A stretch of 64,000 nucleotides of DNA, taken from contig NW_002060948.1 of assembly GCF_000150275.1 (NCBI RefSeq), forward strand, positions 5,126,241 to 5,190,240. The letters run 5' to 3'. Numbering within the stretch: the first letter of the stretch is position 1; every line of letters begins with the position of its first letter. The notes below the pieces were generated by a model. The model saw nothing but the letters and a program-made list of their open reading frames with translations, was not told where the DNA came from and did not search any database. This document shows, piece after piece, positions 25,521-40,384 of this stretch. The translations under genes were made by a program, and so were the position numbers. Source of the DNA: Trichoplax adhaerens. Its lineage: Eukaryota > Placozoa > Uniplacotomia > Trichoplacea > Trichoplacidae.

Positions 25521-26688
25521 TTGAGCTTACGGTAAATAATTTCGTAAACTTTATTACTCTACTTTACCATACTCTACTGCAATTATTGTTTCATTACGTG
25601 ATTTAATGTATGGATATTTTCAGTATCACTTCCACATGCTTACATACACATATGGGCTCCAGCGCTGATTTTTAAATGGCCCAAGTTATATCATGATGTC
25701 AACACATTTATAGCCGGTGTTACAGTTTGTAAATACTCCTCAAAAATATCAAATCATCAAAGTAATTGCACATGTAGTGTTTTATTAATTTTCTTTCAAG
25801 TATAAGTAACGGTAATGATCAACTATTAATAATTATAGCAACTTGATACCATATTTTATATCCAGTTTGTCTCATAACACCAGACAAAGTTATTATGTGA
25901 TGAAGGGTAATATTGAGTACATTGGCGATTATAAATAATCACGAATAATATGAATGGATAAATTAGAATCATTAGCGTTTTATCTATCATCTAACTATTG
26001 GCTACACGGCCTACTAACTACGGTTTAAAATCTAAAGGGCCGAAAGCTAATTGCAGAAAGATATCACCAGAATAAATACAAATCAACTAATATCTTATAT
26101 TTGATTAAATGCAGCAGAATTTTGAGCATTCTACTTATTATCCTACCAGCACTCATCATTTAATTATATATTGTGAATGCAATAAATTATTATGAACAGG
26201 CTTTTCTACCTGCTATATAACCATTCTCACCTTACGCTAATTACTGTAAATATTTAACGCAATCATATTAAATTAGAAAAAATGTTATCTAGCTGAGGTA
26301 ATCATAAAGAGCCAAGTGTTTTTCTGGAAAGTTTCCATTTTTGTTAGATAATACCTTCTTGATTATACTGATTATTTATGATTGTAAAAATATTCTAATT
26401 TTTCAAATTGGATAGAATCACTATCATGTATACTAGTAAAGACAGAATATTTTGAGACTTTCAAATCGATTCCTCAAAATTATGTTCGAGGGACAATCAG
26501 CTGTCTTTTATAATACATTACTACAGATGCAGTCAGATAACTATTGTTATATCTATCCGACTAACACATACTTCATTGGTGTTTAAAAGTTGAAATATAA
26601 TACTCTCAGTATTAAAGTGATTGACAATTACATAAGAATTCTAATAGAAATTGTTCATTAATATTGGTATTTTTCTCGTGTAAAAAGC
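25521..26688. other. Spacer between the PARP-like gene and anoctamin B
   Basis: About 1.2 kb of AT-rich DNA without a supported gene. The part nearest 26688 should be anoctamin B 3' UTR. Confidence 0.5.
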
Positions 26689-29600
26689 CTAAAATCCCTT
26701 GCTCCTTTTTCGATCACCTAATCCGATTGGAGGCATAAAAAGATAATAGAACTTAATATCTGATTATAAAGAAGGACAAAATATTTCATGATTGCTTTGA
26801 TAAAGTTACCTTGGATTCTATTTATACTATTGGTAGGAGTTATAATTAAGTGCTTTACCTTTTACATCAGCATCTTTCCCACCAGTTGCACCATCAGGTT
26901 CGTCATTATTGTTAACTAAAGCTGGCGGTAATTCATCCTTTTCTTCTAGAGCCTTTTTAGCAAGATATTCTTCGCGTTTAATTTTTATCTGTAAGCTTTC
27001 CGGAATATCAGGAACTAAAATATCAATCAGGACTGATGTTGCAAACACGAAATGCTGCAACAAGAAGGTACAAGAGGTAAGAAATGTAGCCATTTTAAGA
27101 TATTAACTTAAACATAAGTTTATGTTATAACTTATTTACTACGACGAAAAAATAAAATTGATGACCTCGATGGATCTGTCAGTAACAGAACTAATATCTG
27201 CATCATTGACATATATTCAATCACTTTTCCCATAAATTAATGGAATGGGCATTTGGTTATAGTTTTAAATTACGGAATTCTTGCGTTATAGCACAAGATT
27301 CAGATAGTGAATCATGTTTCAACGCACTTGCTCATAATCTAGCGATCCAATAATTTTATCTTGTTTATAGTACTTGGGATAGGAAGTAAAGCTCAAATTG
27401 AAACCAATAAATAAGGATTTATAAACTATACTGAGATTTAACTGTTTACAATATCTCTCTCGTGATGCTAAACATGTTCTAGTTTGAACTGAATGCATAC
27501 CTCAAAGGCTACGACAAAAGCCAATCTAATAGCGGTTAACTTCCAGTAAAAAAATGTTAATTTTCCTTCGTGATCACGATAACCTCGGTATCTATATTTA
27601 AGAAAAAAATATGCAATATAACTTAGTTATTTCATACTTGTCCATAAATAGCGATTTTAGGTAATAATTTGATATCTTTTCATTATTTTATATAATGATA
27701 TCGATCAGACAAGAAATAACTTAGGTACTCCCTAATTTTAGGTATTTAAAGATTAGGAATCTCAATATAATTATGACAAATTTAAGACAATGATAATAAA
27801 AAAAACCTTGAATATCATCCTATTTACATATCACATAGCCATAGGTAACAGTGAAAATTGAACTTAAAGATATAATCTAGTTTTATAATAGAGCTATATC
27901 TTACTTGTATGGAAGTATACTGACAATAGCTCTATAAATCAGGTGACTAATTTTTGTATTAGATTTAACTCATGCTCACAAATGTAGTAGATAGTACTTA
28001 AAATAAGTAATGCTCAAGCTAAAACATCAAACTAGAATATATAAGAGGTCAAGGGTGAGGCTGTATGTTAAGATTGCTAATTTCAAAATGATCCTGATCT
28101 ATTTACCTGCATGGACGTTCCGTTGTTCCTTCAGGTGCCCAAGATAAGGTGTAATTTAAATAACCCTCAAGAGAAGGATCAACAGTATACTGGTATAGCA
28201 ATTTAGGCATGAACTCCGATGTAAACGCAATTATAAAAGCCTAAAATGAAGTAAATGGTCATTAAATTAATATCACATTTTTTCACGATTTCGTTTTCAT
28301 CTTCATGTAAATTAGTATATTAGCACAAGGCAACTTAACCGACAACCTTACATTACTTACATTGCAAAGTACAGCAATTCTAGTTACTACATTTAAAATA
28401 GTAAACCAGACACCAATATCTTCGGCTTTATAAGCAACAGGGCGACGCGATTGTGTTACATATTTACTCGCATCTAACCGAATTTCAAGCCAGTTATTGA
28501 GTAAAGCAAAGAAAGGAGCCAAAGGAAATGCAACCACAAAGATCGTTGTAAAGCCGTACTGAATAACTAAAATAAAACAATTAAAGAGTGATTATTAAAA
28601 AGTATATGGCAGAATCGTAAATTTATAGTTAAATAAATATCTAAATGCGTATCAATGAATATACTAGTACTTAATGCATCAGTATGACATTAAAACTAAC
28701 GTCACGAAATGCTTGGATATGCTTGAAAATAAACATCTTGGAATCAATTATTCAGAATCAGCTAAGATTTTAGAATTATTCGATTTCAAAGATTATATAT
28801 TAAATTAAGTTTACATTTGATTGCCTTTAAATATAACTTACTATATCGTATGACAAGTAATAATGATATTAATGTGTTGGCGAAACTACGGTGCTAATAC
28901 TAGGTCTAGCAAATTCTTTATTGCAACGATAATATTAATGCATTAGTGAAGCTACTTGAAACTAGATTTAGCAAATCCTTTAATTCTATCGATAATATTA
29001 ATGTGTTGATGAAACTGCTTGGTACTAGGTCTAGTAAGTTTTTAAATTGAGACGATGTTATTAATGCATTGGTGAAATTACTAAATCTAGCAAATCCTTT
29101 AATTATAACGATAATATTAATACGTTGGCGAAACTACTTGATACTAGATCTTGCATATCTTCTAATAATAACGTTGTTTCATGCGTAGCTAGATGTTGCT
29201 ATGGTTGAAGAAAATAATTTTATGAAGGTTTTTCATATCCATTAATTTTATTTTCCTAATCGTCTGACTAAGGGTAAATAAAACCGCTAGTATGATTTAT
29301 TGCTATTTATAGAGAAAATTTTCTATCATTCCAGAAGCTAAGCAGTATCATTAAATCATCGATTGATCTATACGATATACTCATATTAGATGTACGGATA
29401 GCTAAAAAGGGATTTATAGACTTTGTAGTAATTATGAATATTATTAATCAAATGGTCCAATTTGATTCAAAATTATCCTTCGATAAGTTGGAATACTGGT
29501 ATAAAGCATATGAGCTTATTAACCCTGAATAAGATGCTCCTCATCTATAGACTATGCCCAACTAGGCACATTAACTTTCTATGATAGATAGTCTTATAGT

Positions 29601-32600
29601 CCCTAAAATTAAGATGGAAATATTGTCTATCAATACTTACTCATTTCTAAGTATTCGCCAAAAAGTGGTTCATCCGGTTCCAGAGTGTAGTCTTCCTCCC
29701 ATCTTGGCACTAGAGAATCATTACTGTTCGCTTTTGCACTAGCTCCAATTAGCGGTTTATGTTCAGATCTCTTACGGCTTGCTGAGCTATTTATAGCTTT
29801 TTCTTTTGCCTTTTTATTCTTACTGACTTTTCGCTTTCTGAGGTAATTCTTAACAATCCTAACCAATTTCAAATGAAGGAATAAAATCTAGTTATGAAGA
29901 TATCTAGCATACCGCATTTACATTTATCTTGATCATAAGCCTTCTTTAGTTCATATAACGACATGACCTGGTGCTTGTAATTAAATGGTTCGAAAATTAT
30001 TAAAATTATTTTTACTTACGGAATTAGAAATTCTTTAGCATTTCCAATCATTTGTTTACCGATCATAATGATGGCTAATTGTTGAGATAACTCAGGCAAG
30101 CAACCAGCTGTTCCACACTGTAGGCAACAATAATAACAATGTAGATCAAGATTAATGATTGTGAATAGTTTGTATGATTTTGATGTAAACTTACACTCGC
30201 TAATCGAACACCAAACACTTTATTGTAATGGCCAGGATACCCATCAAATCTAGCCGTAATATTGCACATGATAAATAATTTAGTGATTTAATTTAGTAAA
30301 GGCAAATATAGTTCGATCAATGCCTAGAAAGTGTCGAAGTATTATTACAAATGACAACTTAATTATGCTTACCTTCCTTTAAAGAACGCGATATAAAATA
30401 TGCTCCCGTAAAAGTTAGCAAATTGAAAGCAAAAGACTTTGAATGTTAATTGATCCTCATATTCAGTTTGGGTGCGATGGAGTTCTAACAGGTGAATTAA
30501 TAAGGCAAATAAAAAAAATCTTTTTAACTTAAACAATACTATATAAAATTGAATGGGTAAATATCGATGTATATGGTAGAAAGTGCCAGTAAACGAATTA
30601 ATTTTGGATAATACAATGTTATAAATCAATAAAGAGATTTTTTCAAGTTAAATACCCCAATCAGTGAGCTTGACTGCCAATTTGGTATAAAACTAAAATA
30701 GAAAATAAGGTTGATACAAAATTAAGATTAATCATTACATACTAATATAAATAAAGGTAGAAAAGGGAATATACCCTATTTTTGTAACTGTACAATGAAA
30801 TTGCATTTGTTTGTTTACCGTGCTCAGCAGCATAATTAAGATTAAATTAATGACAGTGCCAGAAATCGACGCAATCATGCTTGCCATGCTACCTAAGCCT
30901 TTGACCGAATGCAACAGTAAGGAGATACCAGCTCGATATACCAAGACCGTAATCAGACAAATGACAACCATGCACAACTATATGCAAAAAGTAAAATATT
31001 TTATGGATTAAAATTATCCTGAATAAGGATAGGATTTACACTGGAATTTAAAAGCGAGCACTAATTACGGTAAAACTGAAACCCTTCATTTTCAAGACTT
31101 ATGATATTCCATAAGTAAAAAAAATAGCTAATTGCTTAAATATTCTTTATCAGTTGAAATAAATAATTTTCGATGTATATATACGGCTTGATCTCCGAAG
31201 AGACCTAAGCAATTAATACTAAAATATGAGATAGAACTTATGTTCTTTAGCTTACCATGACTAGTAGCACTGTAACTCCCGTCAAATAACGTGGAAGTCG
31301 CGTTGATGGCGGCATATAGGGTTCTACCTCATCCGTTATGGGATTATTTCTTTTAGAGGGTGCGAATGCTGAGAATTGAGCCCTAGGACGTTCCTTATAA
31401 ACCCAAACAGTTTTACATCGATATTAATATTTAATTAAAAGTGGCATTAGCACTTAATTATTATAGGAAGCAAACTATATGATTCGCAAAAGATTCATAT
31501 GTTTAAAAAACTATTGCATAATTTATATGACCTCTTCTTCCTCAAAACCCAACGTATCCCACTGATGAGCTAATGTTACTTCTTTTCGTTTCCAGAATTC
31601 CAGGAAAAATACCGCTATCATAACGTGGTATCATAATATGAAAAATAGAAAATATGATATTTGTTTTTCTGTACAACAGTACCAGAAACTTGGAACATTA
31701 TGATTATAAATTAAAGAATTAATGGCTATTACTCATACCCCAGAAGCAAATAAAGACAGAATAAAAAACAGTGCTTGGATTATCTACTATATAAGCCAGC
31801 TAAAATCATGGAGTAGAAAAGAGATTCAATAACAATGATTTAGTTACACCAAAAGAATTCTTTAATGTGAATTCTTAATAATGTTTACGGTGATAATTTA
31901 GCACATTCTGAAAATTTTTTTCATTTAAAACATTCTATTGTCTAATATTTTTATTATCGCGTTAAGAAAGTAAAATTTTTATACTTCAGAATATATTATA
32001 TTAAGATAGGGTATAAATATGCATTGTCCTGATCGAAATATGCTTTGATTGTATACCTTCGTTTTCCCACACGCATTCGATAAATTCCAGTATTTGCAAC
32101 CAGCTTTGACAGGACATCGTGGGCACATTACCATATGTTTGCCTTCGTTGCATACCTGATGACTAAATATTGTCCAAGTAAGATTTATTTAGAGTCGATT
32201 TAAATGGTAAAATATAATACGATGTTCATTAGTCAATTTGATCCTTAAGATGTTTATGATATTTGCACCTACAGTTGTATCGCTATCACATAAATATTAT
32301 CAAACGGTATTGCTATCTGAATATAGCTGTCATTAGAGGAATGGTTTCATAAGTAGTCGTATACTGTATGGCAAGCTGATCAAACTAATATTCTCGTATT
32401 ACGTGGTATAATAATTGTAGATACTGATACTGCTTGTATATTAAAAATTATTTTTCGGTTTTCTATTGTACATTGCTTACTATTCTAACCTCAAATGCAT
32501 TTACAGAATTATCTATGCGTATAAAGGTTAATGTTATACAATAAATCAATAGTATATCTCATTGAACTTACGCTATTGGATTCTGATTCATTGTTAATAT

Positions 32601-35600
32601 ACTATATATAAAAACTAAAAATCCCATAGTAGCTGCTGGTAGTAACCAAGCTGTATAAAACCCTATAGAAATAGTAAAAAAATTCATATTGTAACCGATA
32701 ACCTGCATAATGACTAGTCCTGTAAGGAATAGTTTGGATTGAGTATTTATACTCTGTGAAAAAATCTAGACTCGAATTAATTAGTATTGTAAGGAATATG
32801 CTGAACGTACCTAACCACGCAAAATATATAGCAACTTTTTCGCCGAAATACAATCGAATATTTTCAATTGGTTGATATTTATACCATATACTAAATCTTC
32901 CCCAATATTTGCGTAATATCTATAAGAATAGGAGAGATTATTTCAGATTATTTAGCAATAAATCGTGTTATAGTTACTGCATTAATTTACTAAAAATGCA
33001 TATATCTATAGTAGCAGTTAATGAGGATAGTAATTTCGATAGTCGATTTATAACTAACATTTCGTGCATTATAATAATCTTCACGGGGCAGTGGATTCTT
33101 CTGCAGATCAACTTCTTCTATATAGATATTTTTATAGTTTCCCTACAATCAGTACCACAGTCCCCCAAAATTAGCAGTATTATAATTAAAATTTATGCAT
33201 AAATTCGAATCGTAAACTTGATGTAATTGCTATGCTATTTGCATTGTTTGGCCAGCTTGGTCATTACATCTATTATAGTAGTATTGAGCTGACAATTATA
33301 TAAAGAATGTCATATCGTCATTACATCATGTAATGGATAACCAGCAGTGAATATTCCTTCCTGTTCTAAACGATCGATTCCTGTTAAACGTAATTTATAC
33401 GATATTTATGATACACTGCAATGTATAATTTATATATAATTACTTCAATTTAATTTATGAAACTACAATTATATATCTATGTATATGTTGTAATAAAATG
33501 GCTAACCAATTTCTCCTCGTCGTTTCGAACCATATGGCATATTTGCTAATATGTGATATGCCTGTGAAAATTAAGTAAGTTATATTATCTAGTTATTTCA
33601 CAATTTTATCAATTTAATTGGAATAACTCAAATATTAATGCTTTGATGACTAATTTAAAGGTTGATGGGTACAAATATAAATCAGGTGAGACTAAATCTA
33701 TGTAATACCACTCGTGATCTTTCGGCAGATGTAAACATTGTTTCAGGATCGCGATGGCCAATAAACCTAACAGCAAGAATGAAATGTTACTTATATAATT
33801 ATAAGTATATTATAAATTTCTTAACTAATATATAACTACCACTTTAACTAAGCAGAATACATACAAGTATACGTAAATCTACTTGTATGAACTTATAAGC
33901 AATATATTAACCTTGATATAACACAGTTGATAGCAAACACGCAGCGTTAGAATAATTTAAAATATATGGCATATCTGGAATTGAATAACTTACTTTTGAA
34001 TTTTACTCTCAGCATATTGAGTTGTAACATAATATTTTGGCTCGTAAGGTAACCGTTGCTTCATAATATTGGGACAACAGAAGCGCCTGAGCTGTCTTTC
34101 TGACCATTGACGTCTAATTTCTTGATTAGTCTGTAAATAAAAGACGAATTTAACAGAATTATCAATATTGTGTATATTGAGGCAATAATCGATTGTATTT
34201 ACCTGTAATTTGACACGGCAAAGTAGTTCTTCAGCATGCTTTGAAAATATTGGCCATGGAATATGAACTTTATAAAACATTATCGTAGATTTATCAGAAT
34301 GCTTTTGTGCCTAATACGTGAAAAGATGAAGTATTATCGGTTAATAGCATACTCTAAAATTTTCTATTGTATATTATAGGATCAATTTCTCTGATTAATG
34401 TCCTAGGCATCATCTATTATCTAATATCATATAGTCCATACGTGTATATTTGGAGTATAAACAAATTATAAACATTATCAAGCAGAAATCGATCTTGTTT
34501 ACTTCTTCAATTGCTAGGCCATGGCTGATAATATTCTTAATGTATCGACGGCGAAATTTCTCATGAGCAGGATTAGATTTTTGACCAACTACTTTCTCAT
34601 ATGCAATTACAAAATCTATTTGGATAATATCAAACAAAAACAATTCATTAACATATTTATGTACTGAAATGTCTCGAATTTACCGGATAAGTTGCGAATT
34701 TGATAATACTTCATATCAATTTGAAAATAAGACTCGTAAAATGACTGCCTAGGTGTACATAGAAGTAAGATAGCGCATTCTAAAGTATACTTTGAAATCA
34801 ATTGCCAATCTAAACTTCTGCATACCTATTTTCCTTTTTCCATCAGTAAAATACAAAGTTGGATGCTTATATTCGTATTCTGGTGTTACCTCTGGTTCTG
34901 TCATATTAATTGTGATAGCCTAAAAGGGCAATAGTTGTTAGTATATATTATATTATTGATTTTTATTGATTTTTATTTACAATATATTTAAACTATAACT
35001 GTAACTAAAAAAACTAATATATCCCTAGTTACATGAGAATTATTAACTAACTATGACTTATATGATAGTAGGAATCGATGTAAATAAAACAGATTAACAA
35101 TATATTAATACATTACCAATACTATGATATCGATTAATATATATCAATTCTATGCCTACTTATATAGACCTCTGATTTGTAGGCCTATTTTTATTGTGCC
35201 TAACAGCGTATAGGAGTATAATAGAAAATAGATCATTTAAAAAGGCTTTATATTGAGTATTATCTAGAGGGTTAAGGCCTAATAGTATGCAAATTACGGA
35301 GACAGTTACCATAGAAACTAGAAGGACCACACCGTTTTGGGAATAATGGCTATCGAAATAGGAAGGAGTTGAAAATTGCGGATTCAACAGGTCGTTTTTA
35401 AACGATTAAATGATGGGATGGAATAAGACATCGATCTAATACTTTTGTTAATCGATTGATATATCATTTTACTAGACCAACTAGCTATCTAGTAGGCTTT
35501 TTTGATGATATAGAATATACTAGATGAAGCAAATATTGCTATAAATAACTTATAAGTAAATATACATATATTAAGGGATAGAAATAACGATGTCGTTGTA

Positions 35601-37717
35601 ACTGTATTGAGAAAATTCGGGGAAATAAGAATAAAAGTGGACACAAGCATTATTAAATATTTAATACTACCGTAAAGATCATTGATTATTTATTATAATC
35701 TTCCACAAAATTATAGGAAGATATTTGTCTATTGAGAAAATATATTAAAATCAAGTGAGATCAAGGATGGTCATATTCATGTTCGTGACTTAGTTGCGAA
35801 GTTTATAAATCTATTAGAGCCGTTTACATTAGCCAAGATTATTATTCTACGATTAGTAAGCAAAAGAAGGGCTGTAATGCAAATTAACCATTCAACCTTC
35901 TTGAAATAAACAAATAACTAACTCTAATTACTAGTTTACAATATCTTTATCCTATGTCGACGCTAAATTCAATTTTGCTGTTGTTGTGAAAATGATCGTA
36001 AATCCTATTCATTTAATTCAGCAAACAACGTAAGCCAAATAAACTAGCGAAAAGTACCTGTCTTAAAATGAGATCCTGGTAGGAACTGGTAAAATTGTAC
36101 AAGGACGAAAATTAAGCTACTTTGCAGTTAGCTGCTTTTAGAATTTAGTCAATATCAGTTTGATAACTGTTCGTAAGAGCAGCGTATGGAAACTTTTTTC
36201 ATCCTTCAATTGACCATTAAAGTAATTAAGAAATACGAATTTACTCCTTCCTTTTTCGCGATTAATTAACGGAAACAATCACTCAATATAGAATTCATTG
36301 ATAAATCTCATGAGAATGATGAAAAATAGAATAGATTATTTTATCTTGAAAAGTTCTACAGCTGCCTTGCTTGCGTTGACGATTACTTAAGGTCTTATTA
36401 TAGATATTACTAATCGACTTTTACGACATGTCCATGTAATAAATATATCGTGTGACATGTAAATGATCTCAGTTATGAATCTGAAGACATGAATAAGCTA
36501 TGTTACGGTGATTTGTGAAAGAAGTAAATCGAGAGAGATGCATCAAATGTACTGAGAAAATGTACAGCATTTTTCTTGGTATAAGCTTGCTCATAATTGA
36601 ATCTTCGTGCTCTTACTTTTAATACTTGCAATTTAATTGGTGATATTAAGAAAGCATTAAGGTTATAAATAGGATGAATCAAACTTCAAGTACCGGTAGA
36701 ACAAGCTAATGCTGGCTTATTTAGGTGAAAAAGCGAACCGATATGTTTCATCATTCAAGCTATACTATTGAACTTATCGAGAATAGAAGATGGTAGAGAA
36801 AAGCTAGAATAAGTAGTACGAAGGGAATCTCTGCCTTGTCAATTAATACTGCAGCGTAATCCATATTCCCTACTTTACTTCCCTAGGATATTACGTTACC
36901 CTATCTCTTTTACGATATTATTTCGTAGTTGAACATTAGAAAATTGCTATTTTTTTTCAATAATCTGCCTATTCTGACGATATTATGTTAATCCTACATC
37001 GGTCAATAACGGTAGGCGCGATTATGTACACAATCTGCCCTTGACAATCACTAATAGCGGCAATATTTAAGTAGCAGCTAGTTGCTGTAAGTAATATTCT
37101 GTGAATATCTGACATGGCTGTTTAACTAGAACTTGATCAGCTGATATAGGAGTAGGTATAGTATTATATAATTATCTCTGACCACTTATCAAATTTCGTT
37201 AGGAAAATCTACTAAAGAAATTATTGCTTGGACGAATCCTACGTAACATGGCTAATACTCGAATAAAGTATCGATGTGGATAATTTCTTGCGTTAATTAG
37301 AGAAAAATTGATAGCGCAATATTTTCTTTACCATGAAATGCGTTGATCAGTAGTTGTAAAGTAAGAGTACGAAATTTAGCAGTCTACAGTTAATAGATTC
37401 AATGTTTTACGTACGGTAAAAAAATGGCAAAGTAAAAGAATATCAGAAGATAATCTCAAAACCGATTAATTGACTAGAGGGATGAATTCTACACTAAACA
37501 ATCTCGCAACGAATGAATGTCCTTCTGTTTAAAAATTGCTTTTACCCATTAGCTTTTTGCGATTGATTACTTTAAATCTAGTAAAATAGAATTCCTTTAC
37601 CTGTTGGCCCGCTTCCTGTTGGATAGATAAATCGTCGGTTTCATCGTCGGTTGTAGCATTGATCGTTGACTCCTCGGGGTTTTTCTTTTTCTTTTTAAAT
37701 AATTTCTTAAACTTCAT
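26689..37717 (-). CDS. Anoctamin (TMEM16) family membrane protein, copy B
   Basis: Paralogue of copy A, on the same strand upstream of it. Exons: 37717-37601, 34919-34826, 34615-34503, 34310-34203, 34130-33994, 33766-33709, 33561-33507, 33380-33325, 33142-33059, 32919-32811, 32662-32572, 32162-32057, 31799-31739, 31614-31532, 31393-31256, 30977-30819, 30692-30656, 30484-30373, 30249-30195, 30117-30020, 29858-29641, 28566-28361, 28240-28107, 27591-27501, 27054-26859, 26717-26689; 914 residues. It starts [14 protein letters not shown] (polybasic). Then come [30 protein letters not shown], the cysteine loop ([12 protein letters not shown]), [31 protein letters not shown] and [13 protein letters not shown] with the calcium-site acids kept, and [15 protein letters not shown] near the C-terminus. 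Two introns of copy A are missing and one extra is present. The 29-bp last exon (DRKRSKGF) is tentative. Confidence 0.93.
28855..29175. repeat. Minisatellite, about five copies of a 60-65 bp unit, in an anoctamin B intron
   Basis: The unit reads roughly ACGATAATATTAATG, then GTTGGCGAAACTACTTG, then ACTAGATCTAGCAAATCC. Copies begin near 28860, 28925, 28985, 29050 and 29110, in the intron between the exons at 29641 and 28566. Confidence 0.85.
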
Positions 37718-40384
37718 TTTCCCTTCAGTTAATTATTACAATCTACTTATTACTTTTAGAAACTAACAGGCACCAAATGGCAGGTACCGATGAATTTGAA
37801 GTCAGGTATAATATTCACTTTTCTCTCGTTAATATTTTACGCCTTCTGACAAAGTGGAAACCTTACGATCGCACTACAATCACTCAATAAAACTTTCTAG
37901 CCACCTGTATATGGTTGGTACATCTATTAATAGACCAACCAAAGGATTTCTTAATAGGCATATACGTATAAAATTATTGTAGCGGGCTAGTGTTATTTTT
38001 TATTCATGTTGTCTATAGAATAAAGACTATAAATTCATTTATAGCATTACTGTCAAGAATAACATTACTAAAATGATCAAATAATAATCTATGCATAAAA
38101 GGTTGATCTTCATTAAGTAAAACCTAGCCAGCCTGAATGAATCAATACAACGTAATTCAATGCCTTAATTTTCATGACAATGGTTGCTACATTTCCTAGC
38201 TATAGGTTCTCTAACTCCTATTATGACGCAAACTACTTCATTAAAATAATAAACTCGATTGAATATATTTTCTACCTTTGAATTATTAACCTAGTATCCT
38301 ATTGCGACTCGATAAGCTATTTTTGATTATTTTAGCTTTGGAAAACTGAAAAAGATTTGACAGGAGATTAGCCCTATCTTATTATGTATACAAGTCGTAA
38401 GCTATCGTTCCTTTCCTCTTTTATTTATTGACTTATGTTATGGATATCAATTTTAGGCTTTAGGCGAAGTTTTATTTAATTGAATCCTTAGGAAGTCAAG
38501 GTTAATTGAAGAACTGTTGACAAAACAGTGAAGTAATTTATGGCGTTACCATAATTTCCCCTTGGTAATTAATATAATAATCAGCCTATCTGATGGTTTC
38601 TATTGCATTTGAATTTGAAAAACGCTTATTCTATGAAAGCAACTATCTCGTCTTGTGGGAATTTATTCCCATCGGTATTATATTAAAGAGAATAACAGTC
38701 ATATTTATATAAGAATGCACTATTCCCCCTTGAAAATACAAGTACAATAAAATCTACACTACAATTCTTATTGCTAGCTATCCATTCAATTTTGCTGAAT
38801 GTCACCTAGCTAAAAGAATCTATTTAACATTTGCCGACATGCAGTAAGCTATCCCATTAGCAAAGGAAGACGCTGTATTTGAAAGTTGAGATAAAAGGAG
38901 TTGATGCAAGGCTATTTAGCTATCATAATTATTAAAATCATGTAAGTTGGCTAAATGATGGTTATATAAACTGAAAATACTGTATCTAATACTAATTTAC
39001 ATGGGTTTATAGCAGCTATTATGTGATCGGTACGGATTCTTAGGCTTATTTATTTATTAGGCTTTAATTGTATCTATACGTTATATAGGATTTTCCTAGT
39101 ATAAATTAGATCCTAAATCGCTGCTCTCTGCGCATAGGCCGTGCATATGAATGAATCGATCTAATTGTCATCATTTTTAATTATAAGTCATTTATGAGTG
39201 GTACAAAATCATATCATAGACACTATTTCTAAAACGAGGTTACAGCTATTTATACGAGTTCTACTATGAACGAAATAACACATTTCTAATCATTGTAGTG
39301 GCTTAATATTGAAATTATACTAACACTAATAATTATACTGAATAGGTTTAGAGCATCTACTATGCGATCGGTAATGATCGTCACGCTTATTTTGTTTAGA
39401 CTGTACTTATATCCACACGTTATATAGGATTTTCTTAATATAAACTATATCCTTAATCGCTGTACTCTACGCATAGACTGTACAGTGTACATATGAATGA
39501 ATCGATCTAATTATAATCATTTTTAATCACAAGTCATTTATGTGCATTACAAAATGATATCATGGATGCCATTCTAAAACCAAGTAAAGCTATTTGTATG
39601 AGCTCTGCTATGAACGAAATAACATAATTCTAGTCATTATAACAACTTGATATTAAAATTATACTTTAATGCTATTGAGTTTGCCAAATAGAACAAAAGG
39701 TTGAGTAATAGATATAACATTACTGGTATCAGCTAGTATGAATTTAATCAGAGCCTAATTGTAGTAGGAATATTCTGATTGTGGAACATATTTGGCCTCC
39801 TATTATTATTATTAAGTATGTTTTCAATAAATATATATTAAAAATTAAATTATTTTATGTTAGTAGTTATTATGAGGATAGCCCTGTATGATATACCTGA
39901 TCTACTTATCAATTACTCATGCTATAAACGGGCTATTAATAGTAAATAATTTTAATGGCAAATAGATATTCTCAGACATTTAAATAGTACTGTTGATGAT
40001 CAGCTAGATACATAGGATACAAGAATAAACTAGATCGAACAAGAAGAGTAGCGGCTCTAGATAAAATGCTTTGCTTCTTCTTGATACATAGTTGGAAGCG
40101 AGACATCAAAATTTCTCTCGAGCCCATTGATTAGTATAATAGAAATGGCGGGTTGTTACAACTAATATAACTACTTCATTAATACTAGTACATACGAGTA
40201 GATTGGAAGATGTAATTTTAACTGACGCTTGTTAGAATAAATTGTAAATAATCAAAAGTTGATTCTTTATTAAAAAGTATGACATACAGTATGTAATTTA
40301 TCAGTACATTTTAACTTTGTTCTTTCTGACATATTTTTAATATCAACAAAATCGAATAACTGATATCGCGATTTATGGAAATGA
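37718..40384. other. Intergenic spacer between anoctamin B and NIP7
   Basis: About 2.7 kb holding the anoctamin B promoter side (near 37718) and the NIP7 3' UTR side (near 40384). The one structure I see is the direct repeat at 38985-39675. Confidence 0.55.
38985..39675. repeat. Two-copy direct repeat of about 340 bp
   Basis: Segment 38985-39325 matches 39330-39675. Shared blocks are CGTTATATAGGATTTTC, CATATGAATGAATCGATCTA, AAGTCATTTATG and CTATGAACGAAATAACA. No long open frame runs through either copy. Confidence 0.85.
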
